Source: Pigoraptor chileana
Lineage: Eukaryota > Opisthokonta > Filasterea
NCBI GenBank assembly: GCA_943704495.1
Contig: CALSCR010001975.1
Span: 33,267 to 62,915 of the forward strand
DNA length: 29,649 bases
Reading direction: 5' to 3'
Under the pieces are notes generated by a model, which was given only the letters and a program-made list of their open reading frames with translations, was not told where the DNA came from and made no database searches. This document shows positions 22,386 to 29,649 of this stretch, one piece after another; positions within the stretch are counted from its first letter, which is position 1, and the number at the start of each line of letters is the position of its first letter. A program made the position numbers and the translations under genes.

Positions 22386-22417
22386 GGGTGGGTTGGGGGT
22401 AGAGTGGGGTGTGGGGG
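22386..22417 (+). other. G-quadruplex-forming motif
   Basis: Five G runs (GGG, GGG, GGGGG, GGGG, GGGGG) are separated by loops of 1, 2, 6 and 3 bases, which fits the canonical G3+N1-7 pattern. It lies between the two convergent genes. Confidence 0.65.
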
Positions 22418-22556
22418 ACTGCAGTATGATGGCACAGACCACCAGAGCGAACAGACGGATGCCCCAGCCACAGCCCCTTCTCCCTGCTGACAGATACTTT
22501 CATTCGGCACTCTGTGTATGTATGTATGTCTCTGCTGTGTGCGTGTATGTAACTTG

Positions 22557-22641
22557 TGTGCGTATGCATTTGAGTGCGCGTATGCATTTGTGCGCGTATG
22601 CATTTGAGTGCGTGATGCATTTGAGTGCGAATGTATTTGAG
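22557..22641 (+). repeat. minisatellite, ~16-18 bp unit, five copies
   Basis: The unit TGCGCGTATGCATTTGAG is repeated five times in tandem with small changes: loss of AG in copy 2, TGATGC in copy 4 and ATGTAT in copy 5. It lies 3' of CDT2, outside its coding sequence. Confidence 0.8.
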
Positions 22642-22750
22642 TGACGGACAGGTCTGTTTCGCACGGCCAACATGAGAAACGCAGTCCAAACAAACAAAAG
22701 CAGTCAACAAACAAAATAACAGGGCCACTGCCGATATTATTGCCCAACGG

Positions 22751-25700
22751 CTATCGATCCCTCTGGATCTTTGCCACCAGCACCGGCAACGTTGCTTGTG
22801 TGTGTACCCTTCCGCGAGCCAACGGCTGCGCACACTCCCTCTTCCTCGTCGACTGCGGGGATGCGGGCGGCGAGGGCGACGAGTCCTCGCAATGTCTCCG
22901 CCTCCGCTTGCCCGCCTTGTGGCTCACGTGACCGGGCGCATTCGGGATGCATTGCTGCGTACGGGGGGCTGCGGGCGTCTGGCGCTCGAGGGAAGAGGGA
23001 CCAAAGCCTCCCGCGCCATCAGCCTTTATGGGCACATCCACACACATCATCTGCACGTCTCCCTTCGTCTCCCGCACCAACGCACTCGGACACACTTCGT
23101 CCATCGCATTGTTCTCCCGTTCGTCTTCGCTCTTTGATGCCGGTGACCTCGGTGACCTCGCGATTGCTTGTCCAAAAACCCTGTTGATGGGCGGTTGCAG
23201 GAGTTGGAGTGCGGTGCGCTGCAGTGTGGTCACACGTTCGTGCTCCTCTTCGGCCACCGGTGATGCGACATGGGCATCATTTCGCACGCAGACGCCCCAC
23301 CCATCCACCGACGATGAGTCTGGTTGTTCGGGATGCTTCTTCTTTGTGTTGCTTGTGCCGTCGTTGCAGTCGGTGGCGTTGCGGTCAAAACGCCACAAGC
23401 GAGACGTGCCATCGTCAGATGTCGTCATTATCTGTAATGGGAAGGCAAATATGTTTCAGAAAGTGGATGAAGAAAAAATTCAAAAAATGTTCAAAACATT
23501 GGATAAAGAAACCCATAGGTACACGCACAAGCATACGCTTATGCTCATACATAAACACATGCATACATGTACGCACGCACACGACTAACACACAAACAAC
23601 CAACAATACCGCAATCACAACACATATCACGAAGGTGGGGACACGCAAAACAACATACCGCGTCAAAATCACGAGGACTCCATGCCACATTAATGACTTC
23701 GCTCGTGTGGCCACGAAGCACATATGCGGCCTGCGACGGGCGACAGGCCTGCAGGAACGTTGTCGAATACATTCGAAGCAGTGAAATTGTGCGCGTGCAA
23801 AAATATAAGTAGCAGTCCTTTGGCCAATTACAGAGACCAAACACAGTATGACATCACTCATGCTACTGCTTAATGACGCAACCTGCACATGTTTTAAAAC
23901 GCACCTCCCAAATGTGCGCAACGCCGTCCGCACAGCCGCGGGAGATGAATTGGCCGCTGGGACTGAATCGCGACCGGTGGAAGAACGATGCTGGGGGACC
24001 CACAAACTTGGCCACGTGTGCATCATAACGGCCAGAGTTGAACAGGTACGAGCTGTGTGCAGCGGTCGGTGAATACGGTGCGGCATGGCGTGAGTTGCGC
24101 TTGTGAGTTGCGCTTGCGTTAAAAAGTGCACACTTTTCGTCCACTAGAATGATCACAGCGCACAGCCCAATCGCACAAGAGGGAGGGAGGGGGAGGGAGG
24201 TACAGGGAGGCGCACACATTGCACGCACATCACCGGTACCAAAAGGACAGCACGACTGTAAGAGAGTCTATTCTTTCTCACCTTCCATTGGTGCATCCAA
24301 CGAGCAGACGCGCTGTGGCGGCGTTCTCATCGAGAGAGACGATGGCTGCATTCCGCACGTAGTTACAACACATATCGGTTCCATTAATAAGTCGATGAAC
24401 ACTCTAAAACACAACATCAATCACTCATGCATTCCTGAAGGTGTCTGTGCGTGTAAAAAGTTTATCGCCAAATGCTTTGAAAACTATCCATCGCAAAATG
24501 TGCAACAGGGGGATACTTCTGCGCACCTCGGCATGATTTGCCCGGGACAAATGAGCTGAGAGGGACGCTGACGCCATTGTGCGTCAGGTGGTGACGACGC
24601 ATGTCCCACAGCTTGACCGTGCTGCAAGTGCAAATAAAAAGGAATGTGGGAGGCCATGTCGAATGCGCCGTCAATTCACTTCACTCCAAATGAAACCCCA
24701 TACTCATTGGGCATCAACACCTGTCTCATTCACGGTTTTGTTCCCTCCTCCACATCCTGCGCATCCTCCGCACATACTCCACACATTCTGCGAATATCCC
24801 CATCCCATTCCATCGTGCATGGCGCGCGAGATACTGACGTTGGTGAGCCACATGGCAGCGCTCGACCGCTCACTTACCCGTCGCCATCACCCCCTGACGC
24901 AATGCTTCCGTTGCGCAAGAACAACGCCGAGGTCACCGCGGTCGAAGATCGCACATTCTGCATCGACACAAATGTATGGGCACACTTCGTTGAGTATCAC
25001 ATCCCCACTCTGGAGAAATAAATTTGGATGGGCGAGATCATATGTCGGGGAGAAGAAGCACATCACACGGGAAACATTCTCTCTGACAACTCACAACAAT
25101 CTTTCTTCGTTTTCCAGCGGTTGTCGCCTGCGCAATGTGCTGTTGCTCGTCGGTGTGTGCGTTGCAGATTCGCCTCGCGGGTTTGGTGAAAGTGACTAGG
25201 CAAGACGGAGGAAAGAGGTGTGTGTTTGTGTGACCAACAAATGTAATCAGCAAATGCAACCAACCAAGTGCGCCATAATGCCGCAATATATAATTCGTTA
25301 ATAAAACTGGCACAGTAGGAGTAGCACGCATACCTCCCGACGTGGTAACAGATGGCGTGCATCGCGCGTCCCACACCATGATCGAATTATCACGTGCCCC
25401 GGAAATAAGAATGTCTGGAATTATGATGTAATGGGGTTCAGCGGCGGGTTGACAAGAATCAACGGTGTGCGCGTGAGCATGTTTGTGCGTGTATGCGTGT
25501 GTGCGCGCGCGGGACGAGGGGCGGGGGGGGGGGGACAGAGCATGAGCCATTTGCTCTCGTAGTACGACACCCAAAGCGGCGTCAGTTGCAGGGCACTCAC
25601 TGGGATCGTCCGGATTGAATCGGACGGTCTTGACGGTCGTTGTGTGGCCGTGGAATGCATTGAGCTGCTGGCCAGTATGGGCGTCCCACAACACAATAGT

Positions 25701-26666
25701 GGAGTCTGCCGATGCACTTGCCTGAGCATACCCACGTGGCAAGGCAACAAAATGGTGTGCGATATATATGTCAGGGAAGCAGAAACCACATGCGGGCAAA
25801 CGGAGTACGAAAAGGCGTGAAAAAGCGCTGTGTACACAGAGCATTGTGAGCATAGAGATAACGTGAGAGCAAGAACACTCACCAAATGTCCGTTTGGATG
25901 CCAATCGACGTCCGATATCATGTTCGCGTGTGCACTGAACGACCTCACAACAATTCCTGCGCACAAGGAGAGGCACCATGTGAATGAGAGACGAGATGTG
26001 AATCACCCCTATTCATCCTTTTTCCATTGTTTGTGTGTGTGTGTGTTATGTATGTATATGTATGCATGTATGTATGTGTGTGTGCGTGCGTGTGTTTTCT
26101 GCGGTCGCACAGAGATGGAAGTGCACCAACCTTCACATACGGCAGCGGTGTCGACAAACGAAACCGACCCATCCTCATAGCCCACAGCAAAGTAGCGCCC
26201 CCCTGTCGAAAGACGCGCGCATATGACACGAAAGCAAACAATGAATTCGGCATCAATATAAATTGCATTTGAGTCGTAAATGCAACCCTGACAGCAAAAC
26301 GTACGTACCAGGATGCGCTGTGCACGATATCGGCTTGAACTGCTCCAAGCGGTCATCTACAGCCGCACACCGAATAACCTCGGAAGGCGAGCTGCGCATA
26401 GACAGCATATGATGTCCAAATTTTGGTTCTGCAAACGAGAAACACACAACCGAATGCAACCAACACATGTCAGTCATTCGGTAAGTTATTTGGTACGCAT
26501 CTGTGAAAGTGTCTGCCTGCGCATGTGCATTTGTGAGGACTTTTACCCGTGCACGGCCCATCACCAAGTGGAGCCATTATCACGAACATGAAAAAGAAGG
26601 CTGCAACTCACTTTGTGTACCGCGATGATCATGCTGCCGACGACCGACATATCCGTGCGCCGACAT
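22751..26666 (-). CDS. DTL: CDT2/DTL, WD40 substrate receptor of CRL4 ubiquitin ligase
   Basis: CDT2 binds DDB1-CUL4 and directs PCNA-dependent destruction of replication proteins such as CDT1. I assemble 13 exons (5' to 3'): 26666-26612, 26428-26309, 26202-26131, 25956-25883, 25721-25601, 25414-25334, 25195-25095, 24957-24878, 24621-24517, 24401-24282, 24052-23905, 23748-23659 and 23431-22751. Phases match at every join and give about 615 residues. Blades read in order: VGYEDGSVSFVD, SASADSTIVLWD, SGARDNSIMVWDAR, SGGDGDGTVKLWDMR, GCADGVAHIWE and TTSDDGTSRLWRF. Both WDxR motifs (W162-R165 and W240-R243) match the DDB1-contacting motifs of CDT2. The start ATG at 26666 begins MSAHGYVGRR and splices in phase to KPKFGHHM. 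The C-terminal ~210 residues are disordered, with SP sites and a basic KRRRR (nuclear signal) near 22895-22918. The donor of exon 9 is the least certain junction. Confidence 0.9.
23174..23197 (-). other. degenerate PIP-box-like motif in the CDT2 tail
   Basis: The C-terminal tail reads QPPINRVF, which has Q at position 1, I at position 4 and F at position 8 of the PCNA-interacting consensus, but V rather than an aromatic residue at position 7. Animal CDT2 carries a non-canonical PIP-box in its tail, so the position is sensible. It may also be chance. Confidence 0.3.
24180..24210 (+). other. G-rich run in a CDT2 intron (C-rich on the coding strand)
   Basis: GGG runs separated by single A (GGGAGGGAGGGGGAGGG, then GGTACAGGG) form a G-quadruplex pattern on the + strand within the intron between exons 10 and 11. 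On the transcribed CDT2 strand this is a CCCTCCC polypyrimidine tract. Confidence 0.5.
25523..25534 (+). repeat. poly(G) tract of 12 (poly(C) in CDT2 sense)
   Basis: Twelve consecutive G follow a TGTGCGCGCG stretch inside the CDT2 intron between exons 5 and 6. It is the same class of homopolymer that bounds the window at both ends. Confidence 0.85.
26031..26094. repeat. TG/TATG microsatellite in a CDT2 intron
   Basis: A compound run of TG dinucleotides and TATG/TGCG tetranucleotides lies in the intron between CDT2 exons 3 and 4. On the CDT2 sense strand it is CA-rich. Confidence 0.75.
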
Positions 26667-26930
26667 TGTGCACTCGCCCAGTGGCTGATGCACTCTTGTG
26701 GCAACGCAATGTCTGTGTGTTGCCTTTGTGAAGATTACTTCGCGGATGTAATCGACCTTGTACAACTTGTACAGCAGAAGTTCAACAGTAAAAGGATGTT
26801 TTTTCTTCTTCAAAGCGAGAACTTCTCGTGTGTCTGCTGCGGCTCTCGATCTCTCTTGAAGTTCTATGGGCGATCTTATGTGAATCAAAGTGCAAAAGCA
26901 TAAGTACTTTTGGGGCACCGTTTGATCCAT

Positions 26931-26938
26931 CGCCAAAT
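26931..26938 (-). promoter_or_regulatory. E2F-like site 1 (ATTTGGCG on minus strand)
   Basis: The + strand reads CGCCAAAT, whose complement is ATTTGGCG, a core match to the E2F/DP consensus TTTSSCGC. It lies 265 bp upstream of the CDT2 start codon. Confidence 0.4.
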
Positions 26939-26975
26939 GTGAAAAGGAATGACACGAATGAATCTGAAAATCAAA

Positions 26976-26986
26976 TTTGGCGCCAA
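26976..26986. promoter_or_regulatory. E2F-like site 2 (palindromic TTTGGCGCCAA)
   Basis: This nearly perfect palindrome contains TTTGGCGC in one orientation and TTGGCGCC in the other. It is the strongest E2F/DP match in the promoter region. Confidence 0.5.
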
Positions 26987-26992
26987 CCCTCA

Positions 26993-27002
26993 TTTGGCGG
27001 GA
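26993..27002 (+). promoter_or_regulatory. E2F-like site 3 (TTTGGCGGGA)
   Basis: It matches the TTTSGCGS E2F consensus, only 7 bp after site 2. Closely paired sites are common in E2F-responsive promoters. Confidence 0.45.
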
Positions 27003-27077
27003 GAGTTTAATCCGGATAATCCCGGGAATTTAGTACTGGCCCCAAAACTACTATGGCCGTAGAATCCAAAACTGTGT

Positions 27078-27127
27078 ATTGGCACCGTTGGTTGTGGATT
27101 TGAAATCTCCATAGCAACGCCCATTGG
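27078..27127 (-). promoter_or_regulatory. two CCAAT boxes and an RFX-like half-site
   Basis: ATTGG at 27078-27082 and CCATTGG at 27121-27127 read as CCAAT boxes on the minus strand. CCATAGCAAC (27109-27118) resembles an RFX X-box half-site and sits 2 bp from the second CCAAT. NF-Y and E2F sites together are typical of animal cell-cycle promoters. Their use here is inference. Confidence 0.35.
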
Positions 27128-27364
27128 TACCACAGAGGCAGTCCGCCTACTGTTCCGCTACTGGCGAGCACATCAGGTCGACGTCGTCGCATGTTGTTGC
27201 GAGGACCTTCCTTTTTGTTTACTTTGAGCTTCATTATAGAGTAGTGTGTTTTGGATAATTTTACAATTCTTTGCGTTTCACGATAGCAAAACAAAGTGCC
27301 CGTGCATTTCACTGTGATCGGCTTGCGTTCCGCGCGTACGTTGTTGCGGGACGTGGTTGGGAAG

Positions 27365-29460
27365 ATGGCGGCCACCGCGCAGCCAGGTGCGTAATCGTGT
27401 GAAAAGCGACTGATGAGGCAGCCGGCCGCAGATGCCTAACTGTTCAACGAACAACGCGGGGAATGAGCAGTTTCCTCGTGAAAAAGTGATGAATTGTGAT
27501 AAATTGTTGTGGTGGATGACGTTATTTATTGTTGATGACGCCGTCGTTGTCGTTTGCAGGTGCGGAGCTGTCGCCAGAAACCGTTGAATGGTATTTGAAC
27601 GAGAACCCCGAGTTTGTTGGTTCATACATTGTGCGCAACTGCAGCGGTGCCGTCATTGGTGCGTGGCTTGAGGCGCATCCAAACTACTTTGACAAACTCA
27701 TTCAGACAAAAGCTACAAAGCGGCACATCAAGGAATGGCTGAAGGCACACCCGACATTCAAGACGAGCGGTATGTCGATTCGGAATTATTATTTGTTTAT
27801 TATTTGCATATAGCTATGCATGTCGCAACGAGAGACTGTTTTCAAGCTCATATAGCTCATTTTGTGACTGCGTGGAAGGTTGTGCAATATTCCCACATCA
27901 AACGAAGTTTCCTTCCAAATGCCCATGCGTGCATGAAGATGGAAATTATGATTATTAACATGGACGACAACGGTGATGACTGGTCACGTCCACCACAGGG
28001 AGCCAATCGGACCTCTCGGGCGGCCTTGTGCCGACACTGCACGTGCCACCGGTGATGCCCGCCAATATTCTCGGAGTCAACGCCGACAACCTTCGCAACT
28101 TTGCGTCGGTGTCCACACTTAAGCCGCAGCAGAAAGACCGCCAAATGCTCAAACAGCTCTCCGAAAAAGACCTTATAATCGAGCTCGTGCGTGATATTGG
28201 TCACGAGCTTGATCTCCAATCACTCTCCCACAAGATCCTCCAGAACGTCGCCATTCTGCTCAACGCCGACCGTGCGTCGCTCTTTCTCGTCGACAAGAGC
28301 GGCATGCTTGTCTCGAAGGTTTTTGACGTTTCGGCAGAGTCTACGATGGAGGAGCAGGAGGGACACGGCGAAATCCGCGTTCCACTTGGCAAGGGCATTG
28401 TCGGGTATACTGCAGAGACAGGCGAGACTGTGAACATTGGGGATGCGTATTCAGACTCGCGTTTCAACCAAGAGGTTGACAAGAAGACGGGGTATCGAAC
28501 TCGCAGCCTTCTCTGCATGCCAATCAAGTTTGCGGGTGGCCAGATCATTGGCGCTGCGCAGGTCGTGAACAAGGACAGCGGCAATACTGCGTTTAACGAG
28601 AACGACGAGCGCATTTTCGAGACATATCTTCAGTTTTGCGGGATTGGCATCCGCAACGCGCAGCTGTTTGAGTTGTCGGTGTCGGCTTGCGAGCGCAGTG
28701 AAATTCTGCTCACTCTTGCCAAGTCGATCTTTGAGGAGGTGGACATGGTTTCGCTCATCACGAAGATTATGCGACACGCCGCAGAGCTCGTGAGTGCCGA
28801 GAGGTGCTCTCTTTTCATGGTCGATCGGGCGACAAATGAGCTGTATGCCACGGTGTTTGACGTGCACGCGACGGAGAATAAGGTCGAGAAGGAAACGGCG
28901 GCAAAGGAGATTCGATTCCCCATCGGAAAGGGTATCGCTGGATACGTTGCGGAAACCGGGGAGGTGCGTTTGTGCATCTGTTCCTTTGTGCTCGCTTTTC
29001 CTTCAATTGTGTTTATGTGTGTGGGACGAAATGTAATGTGTATGGTGGACGGGATGTGTTTATCTTACACGCACCTGACGTATGACAGATGTATATTGAC
29101 CGCGTGGATAATGATCGGCAAACCAAAGAGAACGACCGAAGTTCTCACTGCATCGAAATATGTTTGTTTTTTTCTCTCACTCACTCACTCACGCACACAA
29201 CTTAGACGCTGAACATTGAGGACGCCTACACCGACGACCGCTTCAACCGCGACGTCGATAAGAAGACGGGTTTCCACACGAAGAGTGTGCTGTGCATGCC
29301 CATATACGACAAGGACATGAAGGTCATTGGAGTTGTGCAGCTCGTGAACAAGATTGGAAGCGAGAAGTTTCACCTTGACGACGAGAAGCTGTTTGCCGCG
29401 TTTGCTATTTACTGCGGCCTTGGCATCCAGAACGTCATGCTTTACGAAGATGTGCTCAAG
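27365..29460 (+). CDS. PDE5/6/11-like tandem-GAF cyclic nucleotide phosphodiesterase (3' partial)
   Basis: Such enzymes hydrolyse cGMP and/or cAMP and are controlled by cyclic nucleotide binding to the GAF pair. Exons are 27365-27386, 27560-27769, 27999-28963 and 29206-29460, and every join keeps frame (phases 1, 1, 0). They give 484 residues before the window ends in an intron. Residues 16-40 read VEWYLNENPEFVGSYIVRN..., followed by AWLEAHP, matching the short N-terminal helix motif of PDE5/6/11. GAF-A spans about residues 130-285 (LFLVD, GKGIVGY, RSLLCMPI) with N268-K269, F276 and D280-E281. GAF-B spans about 300-470 (GKGIAGY, SVLCMPI) with N447-K448, F454 and D458-E459. Both NK...F...DE signatures are therefore intact. 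The HD-type catalytic domain is expected downstream, outside the contig. The start ATG has context gaagATGGCGG and splices after only seven codons. Other GAF proteins are possible but fit the N-terminus less well. Confidence 0.88.
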
Positions 29461-29482
29461 GTGTGTGTGTGTGTGTGTGTGT
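29461..29482 (+). repeat. (GT)11 microsatellite at a 5' splice site
   Basis: Eleven GT repeats begin exactly at the donor of the last visible PDE exon (...GTGCTCAAG|gtgtgt). The remaining sequence to 29640 is intron with no recognisable feature. Confidence 0.8.
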
Positions 29483-29640
29483 GCTGCGATTGTGGCTTGT
29501 GTGGATGTGTGTGTTGTGGTTGCGTATGTGTATGGATGTGGGGGCAATAGGCTTCAATGCGTGCGTTTTTGCTAGCGAACGTTCTTACGATTGGTATTGT
29601 ATAGCGACCGAACTTGAATTCATATTCACAATCCGCATTT

Positions 29641-29649
29641 CCCCCCCCC
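29641..29649. repeat. poly(C) tract at the right edge
   Basis: Nine C end the window, mirroring the 17 C at the left edge. This probably marks where assembly stopped. Confidence 0.8.

Larger units (their letters stand above)
21811..22750. other. convergent intergenic region
   Basis: This region lies between the stop codons of the giant gene (+) and CDT2 (-). I see no supported gene. It holds A-rich sequence after the giant gene (21901-21935), a TG microsatellite (about 22064-22083), TGCG-rich sequence to about 22150, a G-rich run at 22386-22417 and a minisatellite at 22557-22641. No canonical AATAAA is seen close to either stop codon. Confidence 0.7.
26667..27364. promoter_or_regulatory. bidirectional promoter region between CDT2 (-) and the PDE gene (+)
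   Basis: The start codons of the two genes are 698 bp apart, head to head, and no coding exon is supported between them. The region includes three TTTGGCG cores (26931-27003), two CCAAT boxes in minus orientation and an RFX-like half-site (27078-27127). An open frame on the minus strand at 27007-27375 has no splice continuity or family resemblance. Confidence 0.6.

Noticed and set aside
22751-23187. Open frames on the + strand opposite the last CDT2 exon
   Set aside because: They are antisense to the disordered, GC-rich tail of CDT2 and have no recognisable domain or splice context.
24464-24472. Further CGCCAAAT E2F-like core in the CDT2 gene
   Set aside because: It is a single copy inside an intron, away from a promoter. 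It shows that a lone 7-base match is weak, so only the promoter cluster was kept.
27361-27371. AAGATGGCGGC at the PDE start as a YY1 site
   Set aside because: It matches the YY1 consensus, but an ATG followed by two Ala codons gives it automatically. There is no independent support.
27007-27375. Open frame of 122 codons on the minus strand overlapping the PDE start
   Set aside because: No resemblance to any family and no in-phase splice to CDT2, whose first exon is explained by the ATG at 26666.

Overview
This window looks like a complete contig of a protist nuclear genome. It begins with 17 C and ends with 9 C, so both edges are homopolymers. Genes are split by GT-AG introns of about 100-260 bp that are rich in TG/CA, and coding sequence is GC-rich. 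The gene content fits a unicellular eukaryote, plausibly a relative of animals such as a choanoflagellate or another holozoan: a giant cysteine-rich receptor-like protein, a CDT2/DTL orthologue and a PDE5/6/11-like tandem-GAF phosphodiesterase. I cannot name the species from sequence alone.

Layout. (1) Positions 210-21810 (+) encode a giant type I membrane protein, 5'-truncated at the contig edge. It has four visible exons, one of them an uninterrupted 17,672 bp, and nearly 7,000 residues. It carries about 60 units of GCC2/GCC3 (putative ephrin-receptor-like) cysteine repeats, a membrane-proximal domain with a tetra-arginine site, one transmembrane helix, a roughly 1,790-residue cytosolic part with a repeated coiled-coil module, and a globular domain with an HxxxH motif near the C-terminus. 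The middle of the ectodomain is a higher-order repeat: four copies of a ~680-residue (2,040 nt) block. (2) 21811-22750 is a convergent intergenic region with a G-quadruplex motif and a small minisatellite. (3) 22751-26666 (-) is a 13-exon CDT2/DTL gene, the WD40 substrate receptor of the CRL4 ubiquitin ligase. All splice phases join consistently, and both WDxR (DDB1-binding) motifs are present. (4) 26667-27364 is a divergent promoter region with three E2F-like TTTGGCG cores, two CCAAT boxes and an RFX-like half-site. (5) 27365-29460 (+, truncated at the 3' contig edge) is the N-terminal half of a PDE5/6/11-like cyclic-nucleotide phosphodiesterase: a conserved N-terminal helix motif and tandem GAF domains, each with an intact NK...F...DE signature. 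The catalytic domain lies outside the window.

The genes do not form an obvious pathway. CDT2 and the PDE share a head-to-head promoter whose motifs resemble those of cell-cycle genes. The giant gene ends tail-to-tail with CDT2. The most unusual object is the giant receptor-like protein: its 680-residue super-repeat, the balanced gain and loss of single ~80-residue units inside it, and its C-terminal HxxxH domain of unknown function. I found no tRNA, rRNA, transposon or CRISPR array.
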